This document shows positions 58,272 through 64,000 of a stretch of DNA of 64,000 nt, piece by piece. Below the pieces are notes generated by a model. It made no database searches, was not told the DNA's origin, and saw only the letters and a list, made by a program, of their open reading frames with translations. The translations under genes and the position numbers were made by a program. Each line of letters starts with the position of its first letter. Positions within the stretch are counted from its first letter, which is position 1. This DNA is from Actinomarinicola tropica (GTDB lineage Bacteria; Actinomycetota; Acidimicrobiia; Acidimicrobiales; SKKL01): NCBI RefSeq assembly GCF_009650215.1, contig NZ_CP045851.1:3651455-3715454 (forward strand), in the 5' to 3' direction.

Positions 58272-59165
58272 TCAGTCGTCGCGGTCCTCGGGCGGCTCGG
58301 TCATGGCTCGGTAGATGCGCTCGAGGTCCTCGAGCGTGGCGAACTCCACGACCACCTTTCCCCGCTTGGCGCCCATCGAAACCCGCACCCTCGTGTCCAG
58401 GTGCTCGGACAGCAGCTCCTCGAGCTCCAGCAGCCCCGGGGGTCGCAGCCGCCGGCCACCCGTCGGCTCGGGCTCCGGGGCCGGCGCCACGTCCTCGTCG
58501 AGCTCGGTACGGGTCCGCACGGCCTCCTCGACCTCCCGCACCGTCATCCCCCCATCGGCGGCGCGGGCCGCCAGCGCCTCCTGGAACGCCCGATCCGGCG
58601 TACCGAGCAGCGCTCGGGCGTGGCCCCCACTGAGGCGGCCCTCGATGAGGAGCTTCTGGATGGACGGTGGGAGCTGGAACAGGCGCAGGGCGTTGGCCAC
58701 GGTCGGACGGCTCTTGCCGACCCGCGTCGCCACCTGCTCCTGGGTGAGGTCGAACTCGTCGATCAGCTGCTGGTAGGCCGCCGCCTCCTCGATCGGGTTG
58801 AGGTCCGCCCGATGGAGGTTCTCCACCAGCGCCTGTTCGAGCGAGGCCACGTCATCGGCCTGCTTGACCAACGCGGGGATCGTCGGGAGCCCGGCGCGCT
58901 TGGCCGCCCGCCACCGTCGCTCGCCGGCGATGAGCTCGTAGCGGCGCTCCTCCACCTGGCGGACGAGCACCGGCTGGAGGACCCCCAGCTCCCGGACGCT
59001 CGCGGTCAGGGACACCAGCGACTCCTCGTCGAACGTGCCACGCGGCTGGTACTTGTTGGGCTCGATCTGGCTGAGCGGGATCTCCCGCAGCGCCGAGTCG
59101 GTCTCCGTGACATCGCTGGGGATCAGGGCGCCGAGGCCCTTCCCCAGTCCGCTACGCCGGGCCAC
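58272..59165 (-). CDS. parB: Chromosome partitioning protein ParB
   Basis: A CTPase that loads on parS and organises the origin region. The 297-residue protein opens with GLGKGLGALIP and has the ParB N-domain (IPLSQIEPNKYQPR, ELIAGERRWRAAKRAG). Its helix-turn-helix is DLTQEQVATRVGKSRPTVANAL, and a C-terminal dimerisation domain follows. AAGGAG lies seven bases before GTG 59165; GTG 59168 is next to it. It overlaps parA by 14 bases. Confidence 0.95.
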   Translation of the reverse strand: MARRSGLGKGLGALIPSDVTETDSALREIPLSQIEPNKYQPRGTFDEESLVSLTASVRELGVLQPVLVRQVEERRYELIAGERRWRAAKRAGLPTIPALVKQADDVASLEQALVENLHRADLNPIEEAAAYQQLIDEFDLTQEQVATRVGKSRPTVANALRLFQLPPSIQKLLIEGRLSGGHARALLGTPDRAFQEALAARAADGGMTVREVEEAVRTRTELDEDVAPAPEPEPTGGRRLRPPGLLELEELLSEHLDTRVRVSMGAKRGKVVVEFATLEDLERIYRAMTEPPEDRDD

Positions 59166-59928
59166 CACTGATCTCCTTGGCCAGCTCACGGTAGGCGATG
59201 GCCCCCCGTGAGGTCGGGTCGAACGCAATGATCGGTTGCCCGAAGGAGGGGGCTTCGGACAACCGCACGGTGCGGGGCACCACCTGCCGGCAGACCTTGT
59301 CCCCGAAGTGCTCCCGCACCTCCGCCGCCACCTGGTCCGAGAGCTTGGTGCGGGCGTCGTACATCACGAGGATGATCGCCGACAGCTCGAGGTCTCGGTT
59401 CAGTTGCCGCTGGACCAGGTCGACGTTGCGGAGCAGCTGGCCCAGACCCTCCAGTGCGTAGTACTCGCACTGGATCGGCACCATGACCTCCTGGGCCGCG
59501 GCCAGGCCGTTGACGGTGAGCAGGCCGAGAGAGGGCGGGCAGTCGATGAGCACGTAGTCGAACTGGTCCCGCACGGCGTCGACGGCCTGGCGCAGCCGCA
59601 GCTCCCGGCTGAACGCCGGCACCAACTCGATCTCGGCCCCAGCCAGGTCGAGGTTGGCCGGTGCCACGAACAGGTTCCGCACCGAGGAGGCCTCGATGGT
59701 GTCCTCGAGCGGTGTGTCGTGCAGCAGCACGTCGTACATCGACCGCTCGATGGCTCGTGGGTCGATCCCCAGACCGGTGCTCGCATTCCCCTGGGGATCC
59801 AGGTCCACGATGAGGGTGCGGTAGCCGAGCTCCGCCAAGCACGCTCCCAGGTTGACCGCCGTCGTCGTCTTGCCCACGCCGCCCTTCTGGTTGGCGAGCG
59901 CGATGACCCGTGGAAGGGGTCGGGACAT
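59152..59928 (-). CDS. parA: Chromosome partitioning ATPase ParA
   Basis: A Walker-type ATPase of 258 residues that drives origin segregation with ParB. It has the deviant Walker A KGGVGKTTT (15-23), VDLDPQGNASTG and LIDCPPSLGLL. ATG 59928 is preceded by GAGAGGA. Two parS sites lie 145-200 bases upstream. Confidence 0.95.
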   Translation of the reverse strand: MSRPLPRVIALANQKGGVGKTTTAVNLGACLAELGYRTLIVDLDPQGNASTGLGIDPRAIERSMYDVLLHDTPLEDTIEASSVRNLFVAPANLDLAGAEIELVPAFSRELRLRQAVDAVRDQFDYVLIDCPPSLGLLTVNGLAAAQEVMVPIQCEYYALEGLGQLLRNVDLVQRQLNRDLELSAIILVMYDARTKLSDQVAAEVREHFGDKVCRQVVPRTVRLSEAPSFGQPIIAFDPTSRGAIAYRELAKEISGGPA

Positions 59929-60073
59929 GAAGTGTCCTCTCCGTCAGGCAGCGAACGGGACGCCGTGGGCGGCGTCCGATGCCCGCCCATCCTTCCCCCT
60001 GGTCCCGCCAGGGTCAAGCACCGGATGAGGTCGGATCGTTCGGCGTGGAACGATGCCTTCACGGCTGGTGGTG

Positions 60074-60089
60074 TGTTTCACGTGGAACG
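60074..60089. promoter_or_regulatory. parS site 1
   Basis: TGTTTCACGTGGAACG matches the bacterial parS consensus TGTTTCACGTGGAACA at 15 of 16 positions, in the parA-rsmG gap. Confidence 0.85.
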
Positions 60090-60112
60090 TTGTGGGTCGG
60101 CCGTCCGGGGCA

Positions 60113-60128
60113 CGTTCCACGTGGAACA
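60113..60128. promoter_or_regulatory. parS site 2
   Basis: CGTTCCACGTGGAACA contains the perfect 14-bp palindrome GTTCCACGTGGAAC, 39 bases from site 1 and touching the rsmG stop. A weaker copy (GTTCGGCGTGGAAC) lies near 60037. Confidence 0.85.
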
Positions 60129-60737
60129 TCACCACAAGGGGCGCTTGCCCGGGCGGCCCACGGCTCGGGGCGCGCTCTCCGGTGCCTTCTCGTCCTGACG
60201 AAAGGCGATCCACGTGCCGCGCGCGAGAGGTTCCGGATCGAGACCCAGCGACCGCAGACCATCCGCAGACCATCGTGCACCGTCCGACGTGGGCGGCTCG
60301 CTGACCACGAGGATCCCACCCACACGGAGCAGGGGTGCCGCGCACTCCGCGGTGACCGCCGGCGGACCGAACGAGCGGGCAACGACCAGGTCCACCCCGT
60401 GGCGCAGCTCCGACCGTCCGGAGAGCTCGGCCCGCTCCCGGCGCACCTCCACGTGGCGCAGTCCGAGGTCGTGGACGGCTTGGTCCAGGAAGGCCGTGCG
60501 CCGCTCCATGGCGTCGAGGAGGATCCACCGCCATGTCGGCAGGGCCCGTGCGACCACCAGCCCAGGGACGCCGCCGCCGCTGCCGAGGTCGACGCCCGTA
60601 CCGGCGGTCGGGAGGGGGAGCGCGTCGAGAACCGCCACCAGCCGCTGTGCGTGCTCGATGTGATCGGTGACCGGGCCCGGGCCGAGGAAGCCCAGCGTGC
60701 GCGAGCGTTCCAGCACGTTCGTGAGGTCGTCATCCAC
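60129..60737 (-). CDS. rsmG: 16S rRNA (guanine-N7)-methyltransferase G
   Basis: Methylates G527 of 16S rRNA. The 202-residue protein has the SAM site GVDLGSGGGVPGLVVARALP, MERRTAFLDQAV and VVARSFGPPAV. GTG 60737 is chosen because the longer frame starts inside the terminator palindrome at 60789-60818, and because GACGCT lies six bases upstream. It is part of the conserved origin-proximal block. Confidence 0.9.
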   Translation of the reverse strand: MDDDLTNVLERSRTLGFLGPGPVTDHIEHAQRLVAVLDALPLPTAGTGVDLGSGGGVPGLVVARALPTWRWILLDAMERRTAFLDQAVHDLGLRHVEVRRERAELSGRSELRHGVDLVVARSFGPPAVTAECAAPLLRVGGILVVSEPPTSDGARWSADGLRSLGLDPEPLARGTWIAFRQDEKAPESAPRAVGRPGKRPLW

Positions 60738-60788
60738 GCCGGCAGCGTCGCCGACACCGGACCGGGATGCAAACGGCGTCGGACGCGA

Positions 60789-60818
60789 CACGACCCCGGC
60801 CGATCGGCCGGGGTCGTG
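60789..60818. terminator. Perfect 30-bp palindrome after jag
   Basis: Bases 60789-60818 read identically on both strands, with arms CACGACCCCGGCCGA. It lies 22 bases downstream of the jag stop and upstream of rsmG, and should end the rpmH-jag transcript. Confidence 0.7.
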
Positions 60819-60840
60819 CGGTACGAGGGGGAGAGGTCGG

Positions 60841-61767
60841 TCAGTCCGGCTGGATGACGACGCGACGACGGGGCTCGTCACCCTCGGACGTCGTGCGCAC
60901 ACCGTCGATCTCGTTGACGGTGTCGTGCACGACCTTGCGGTCGGCCGGTGCCATCGGCTCGAGGACCTGCGCGGTCCCCGACTCCTTCACCTGGTCGGCC
61001 ACCTTCTGCGTGAACCGAGTCAGTGCCTCGCGGCGCTTCTCCCGGTATCCGGCCACGTCGAGGCGGACACGACCCTCGTGGTGGCCGCTCGCCTGACGCT
61101 GGACCACGGTGCGGGACAGGTCGTGGATCGCCTGCAGCGTGGCGCCGCGCGGCCCGACGAGCAGACCGAGGTCGGCGCCCTCCACGTGCACCTCCATCGT
61201 GTCCTCGTCGATCCGGCGGGTGCCCACCTCGACACCCTCGTAGCCGAACGCCGCGACCAGGCCGTCGACGAACTCCTCCACCATCGTGGCCTGCTGCTCC
61301 ACCGTCACATCGTCACTCATCGTCGGCTCCTGACCGTCCGTGGGCCTGTCGGCCGTCGTCTGCGCAGCATCACGCCGCGGCGTGCCACCCTTCCCGCGCC
61401 CGCCCCGTCCGCGGCGCCCCTCGCCCGACGGACGCGCTGGCTCGTCGGACGGTGCGGCGGGCACCGCCTCCTCGTCGGTCGTCGACGCCTCGTCGGCGGC
61501 ATCGGTCGGGCGGCGCCCCGACCCACGACCACCACCGCCACCGCCACGACCCGACCGCTTGCGGTCGCGCCGGTCGGCCTTCGGACGGGGCTGCACCGGA
61601 CGCACGCGCGCCCGTACACGAGCCTCGCCCCGCGTCCGCCCGAACAGCCCTGGCCGGGGCTCCTCGAGCACCTCGAACTCCGCGTCGTGCTCGTCGACAC
61701 CGAGTCGATCGAGCGCGAGCTCCTTGGCCTCATCGACGGTCTTCGCCGTCGTCTCCACCCACTCCAC
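60841..61767 (-). CDS. jag: Jag/KhpB RNA-binding protein
   Basis: An RNA-binding protein encoded with yidC. The 308-residue protein has a Jag_N domain (about 1-55: VETTAKTVDEAKELALDRLGV, GLFGRTRGEARV), a long Arg/Gly-rich low-complexity linker (about 60-140) and a KH domain (LLVGPRGATLQAIHDL). It ends with an R3H domain (GTAQVLEPMAPADRKVVHD). KhpB regulates cell division and elongation in Gram-positives. GTG 61767 has GGAG upstream and follows the yidC stop by one base. Confidence 0.9.
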   Translation of the reverse strand: MEWVETTAKTVDEAKELALDRLGVDEHDAEFEVLEEPRPGLFGRTRGEARVRARVRPVQPRPKADRRDRKRSGRGGGGGGRGSGRRPTDAADEASTTDEEAVPAAPSDEPARPSGEGRRGRGGRGKGGTPRRDAAQTTADRPTDGQEPTMSDDVTVEQQATMVEEFVDGLVAAFGYEGVEVGTRRIDEDTMEVHVEGADLGLLVGPRGATLQAIHDLSRTVVQRQASGHHEGRVRLDVAGYREKRREALTRFTQKVADQVKESGTAQVLEPMAPADRKVVHDTVNEIDGVRTTSEGDEPRRRVVIQPD

Positions 61768-61768
61768 G

Positions 61769-62779
61769 TCAGCTCCTCTTCTTCTTCCGGCGCTGGGGCG
61801 GCGTCCCCCGTGAGGGGCCGCCCGCGCTCTTCGGCGGTGTGACTCGACCACTGGTGGGTCGAGCCTTCTTCGGTCCGGTCGTGCCCGCGTCGTCCTTGCC
61901 CGACCTCGTCTCCTTGCTCGACCTCGCGTCCTTGCTCGCGGTGGCGTCCTTGGCCTTCGTCCTCTTGGCCGGCTTGGCGGGCTTCTCGGTCGCGGTCGCC
62001 TCGATGCTCGCCTCCCGGGCCCGCTGGGCGAGCACCGAGTCCGGGCCGTACAGCGTCCGCGAGATGTAGGCCTGCTGGCCGATGCGGTAGAGGTTCGACA
62101 CCAGGAAGTAGACGACGAGGGCGGCGGCGAAGTTGAACGAGATGAAGGCGAAGAAGATCGGCATCACCCGCAGGAGGATCTTCTGCTGCTGCGGCATCTC
62201 GGCGTTCGGGTTGCGGCCGGAGATCTGCTTCTGCTGGATGTAGGAGCTGGCGGCCACGGCGATGATCATGGCGATGTAGGGGAGGCCGTGGACGAAGCTG
62301 TCCTGGAGGGCGTTGGCCGCCGACTCGGACAGGTCGATGCCGAGCGACAGCATCTCGGTGGAGCCGTGGAGCGCCTGGTAGAGGGCGCTGTCCTCGCTGA
62401 GGTACTTCGGGTCGAAGGTGCCGTCGGCGCCCCGCCGGGTCAGGCCGTTGATCACCTGGTAGAGGATGATGAACACCGGCATCTGGAGCAGCAGCGGGAG
62501 GCAGCCGCCGACCGGGTTGATCTGGTTCTCCTTGTAGAAGGCCAGCAGCTCCTCGTTCATCTTCACGCGGTCGTCCGCGTACTGCTGCTGGATGCGCTTC
62601 ATCTCCGGCGCCAGCGCCTGCATGGTCATCATCGACCGGGTGCCCTTGAGGGTCAGCGGCGTGACGAGCACCATCACGACGATGGTGAGCAGCGCGATCG
62701 CACCGCCGTAGCCGATGCCGGGGATCTCGTAGAAGAGGGCGAGAAGCCCGGCGATGGCGTCGAAGAACACGTCGAACAT
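61769..62779 (-). CDS. yidC: Membrane protein insertase YidC
   Basis: An Oxa1/YidC insertase of 336 residues without the large Gram-negative periplasmic domain. Core helices include GYGGAIALLTIVVMVLVTPL, CLPLLLQMPVFIILYQVI and LRVMPIFFAFISFNFAAALVVYFLVSN. A cytoplasmic tail very rich in Lys/Ala/Ser follows (about 265-336), suited to ribosome contact. ATG overlaps the yidD stop (TGATG). Confidence 0.95.
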   Translation of the reverse strand: MFDVFFDAIAGLLALFYEIPGIGYGGAIALLTIVVMVLVTPLTLKGTRSMMTMQALAPEMKRIQQQYADDRVKMNEELLAFYKENQINPVGGCLPLLLQMPVFIILYQVINGLTRRGADGTFDPKYLSEDSALYQALHGSTEMLSLGIDLSESAANALQDSFVHGLPYIAMIIAVAASSYIQQKQISGRNPNAEMPQQQKILLRVMPIFFAFISFNFAAALVVYFLVSNLYRIGQQAYISRTLYGPDSVLAQRAREASIEATATEKPAKPAKRTKAKDATASKDARSSKETRSGKDDAGTTGPKKARPTSGRVTPPKSAGGPSRGTPPQRRKKKRS

Positions 62780-63117
62780 CAGTTGGCCTTCCGTCGGGCG
62801 TCCCGAGACGGGGGACGCGGGGTGTCCTCAGCCGACGAGCGCGGCGGGACGAGATCGATGCCGTGGCCACCCCACGGCTGGCAGCGACCGATGCGTCGCG
62901 CCGTGAGCCAGGCGCCGCGGGCCGCACCGTGCACCTCGAGCGCCTCGAGGGCGTAGGTGGAGCAGGAGGGGTAGTAGCGACACGGCGAGGGGCGCCCCGC
63001 GCGCGCCCGGCGGTAGCCGCGGACCGCGGCCAGCAGCAGCCGAGCCGGGGCGCTCGGGCGGGTGCGATCTCCGTCGCTCGCCGCGGAGCCGGCCACCGGG
63101 GAGGAGGCGGCGCTCAC
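62779..63117 (-). CDS. yidD: Membrane protein insertion efficiency factor YidD
   Basis: A 112-residue protein with the diagnostic [19 protein letters not shown] motif and [18 protein letters not shown] 63117 overlaps the rnpA stop (GTGA). The N-terminal 30 residues and the charged C-terminal tail extend beyond the usual about 75-residue core. It aids YidC/Sec-dependent insertion. Confidence 0.92.
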   Translation of the reverse strand: MSAASSPVAGSAASDGDRTRPSAPARLLLAAVRGYRRARAGRPSPCRYYPSCSTYALEALEVHGAARGAWLTARRIGRCQPWGGHGIDLVPPRSSAEDTPRPPSRDARRKAN

Positions 63118-63464
63118 GAGCGCCCGGACCCGACGTCGGCCAGGCACCGGCGCACGTGCCGCTCGAGGTCGGCGTAGGGGAGCGAGCCCGTGCTCGTCCC
63201 GCCGCCGATCAGGTATGCCCCCGGGGGTATCGCGATCCCCTCACGGACCGCCCCGGCGACGACGGCCCGGCACCGGCGCCGGAGCGCGTTGCGGCTCACG
63301 GCGTTGCCGTGGCGTCGACCGAAGGCGAACGCCACGCGCGGTGGATGAGGTGGGGTGCCGGGCTCATCGAGGAGGTAGCTGATCCAGACGGGGCCGGACC
63401 GGACCCGTCGCCCGCGGCGACGCAGGGCGACGAAGGTGTCCCGGTCGCGGATGCGCCAGATCAG
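63114..63464 (-). CDS. rnpA: Ribonuclease P protein component, apparent CTG start
   Basis: The protein subunit of RNase P. From CTG 63464 it is 116 residues, the family's normal length. It opens [26 protein letters not shown] and carries the RNR motif in [15 protein letters not shown]. No ATG, GTG or TTG occurs in frame between the start of rpmH and the C-terminal part. CTG 63464 overlaps the rpmH stop (CTGA), replacing the usual ATGA/GTGA. Alternatively the open frame upstream through rpmH is translated, as known for Thermus rnpA. Confidence 0.88.
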   Translation of the reverse strand: MIWRIRDRDTFVALRRRGRRVRSGPVWISYLLDEPGTPPHPPRVAFAFGRRHGNAVSRNALRRRCRAVVAGAVREGIAIPPGAYLIGGGTSTGSLPYADLERHVRRCLADVGSGRS

Positions 63465-63595
63465 GCCGACAGCTTGCTCCGGCCCTTGCGGCGGCGGGCC
63501 TTCAGCACGGCCCGGCCGGCGCGGTCGGCCATGCGGTGGCGGAAGCCGTGGCGCCGAGCCCGGCGGCGGTTGTTGGGCTGGTAGGTACGCTTCAC
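63461..63595 (-). CDS. rpmH: 50S ribosomal protein L34
   Basis: A 44-residue ribosomal protein, normal length, with the signature [21 protein letters not shown] and ending GRSKLSA. GTG 63595 has a GAGGAG Shine-Dalgarno. It is the first gene of the rpmH-rnpA-yidD-yidC-jag operon, transcribed away from the presumed dnaA. Confidence 0.95.
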   Translation of the reverse strand: MKRTYQPNNRRRARRHGFRHRMADRAGRAVLKARRRKGRSKLSA

Positions 63596-63760
63596 GGTGT
63601 GATCTCCTCGGTGCCCCGGGGGTCCGGGGACGCAGGGCCCGGCCGCCGGGAGGGCGATCGGGTCGAACAGGTGGGTGCGGCCGGAGCCGGTCGAGCACCC
63701 TGGCGGTCAGGCCGTGCCAGGTGGACGCGCTCGGTCCGGCACGGGGTCGCGCCTCGGGAA

Positions 63761-63789
63761 AGGCTAGAGGTGCCGCCCTCTGGGGGCAA
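63761..63789 (-). promoter_or_regulatory. rpmH operon promoter
   Basis: On the minus strand, TTGCCC (63784-63789) and TAGCCT (63761-63766) are separated by exactly 17 bases, the -35/-10 layout of housekeeping promoters. Confidence 0.6.
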
Positions 63790-63914
63790 CTGCGCCGGCG
63801 TCGCCGTGCACCCGCCGCGACGCCCGGATACCCCCTCGGGGATGCCCGGGGAAATGACATCCATGTGGTTCAGAGGTCATGAGCAGCCCCGACGCGGCGG
63901 CGGTCGTGCACTCG

Positions 63915-63943
63915 TGCGACCGCTCGCGGAGCGGTGCTAGGTT
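63915..63943 (+). promoter_or_regulatory. Rightward promoter, probably for dnaA
   Basis: TGCGAC (63915-63920) and TAGGTT (63938-63943) are 17 bases apart. The spacer contains the perfect inverted repeat ACCGCTCGCGGAGCGGT (63919-63935), a possible operator. Confidence 0.5.
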
Positions 63944-64000
63944 GCCGAACCTCGCCGGGACACGTCCGGGCGACACGAGGCCCGCAGCACAACCGGGCCG

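Larger units (their letters stand above)
63596..64000. other. rpmH-dnaA intergenic region, no gene found
   Basis: About 400 bases without a credible gene. It holds a roughly 160-base rpmH leader with several GC-rich inverted repeats (for example CCTGGC/GCCAGG around 63699-63722), the leftward rpmH promoter, and a rightward promoter at the edge. I find no clear DnaA box here. The dnaA gene itself would lie beyond the window. Confidence 0.6.

Noticed and set aside
63114..63860. The full 248-codon ORF as RnpA
   Set aside because: The N-terminal part beyond rpmH is Arg/Pro-rich without known counterpart. It is kept only as an alternative in view of the Thermus precedent.

Overview
The window is a continuous stretch of very GC-rich chromosome from a high-GC actinobacterium. 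I infer class Acidimicrobiia, possibly an Iamiaceae-like lineage. The evidence is the strong G/C bias at third codon positions, frequent GTG starts, Thr-rich extracellular linkers, and the conserved dnaA-proximal actinobacterial gene order at the right end. I see no prophage, insertion sequence, CRISPR array, rRNA or tRNA. The only mobile-type element is an intein inside dnaB.

Layout. 1-7.2 kb: the end of a sensor kinase, its response regulator, a membrane-anchored adhesin-like protein, a MacB/LolD-type ABC exporter, a hydrolase and a CsoR-family repressor with a visible operator. 7.2-17.2 kb: a PAS/GAF/GGDEF/EAL protein behind manA, an HD protein, a DUF4129-MoxR-DUF58 operon, an RsbW-like kinase and a WYL regulator with its operator. 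17.2-26.4 kb: hisE-hisG, a flotillin-NfeD pair, a PIG-L deacetylase, a CaiB-like CoA-transferase and ino1. 26.4-33.7 kb: a LysR gene divergent from ino1, an ABC-2 exporter, two paralogous lipoproteins and an SLH/excalibur/VanY protein.

33.7-46.1 kb: dnaB with a class 3-like intein, the rpsF-ssb-rpsR-rplI operon, panB, a class A penicillin-binding protein (PBP) behind a DUF5318 gene, and a methyltransferase-dehydrogenase-pgeF operon. 46.1-64 kb: the origin-proximal block, in the order pcnA, an HDAC-like/GNAT pair, a DUF6049-like protein, degV, a Ser/Thr kinase, sigma and anti-sigma factors, trxB, trxA, parB, parA, rsmG, jag, yidC, yidD, rnpA and rpmH. It ends with a rightward promoter that probably serves dnaA, just outside the window. 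Compared with the mycobacterial order, murJ is not at its usual place and cwlM is missing. The kinase plus sugar-binding-like domain that forms the C-terminal half of mycobacterial MviN is present here as a separate protein with intact catalytic motifs.

Regulation. Many genes start exactly six bases after a TANNNT hexamer, the layout of leaderless actinobacterial promoters. Applying that rule, and the usual stop/start overlap, exposes three genes that appear to lack an ATG, GTG or TTG start: the sigma factor (ATC), an ABC ATPase (GTC or ATC) and rnpA (CTG, overlapping the rpmH stop). The most unusual items are the P-loop intein with Ala1 and a damaged endonuclease, the free-standing MviN-type kinase, the non-canonical starts, and several palindromic operators next to their own regulator genes.
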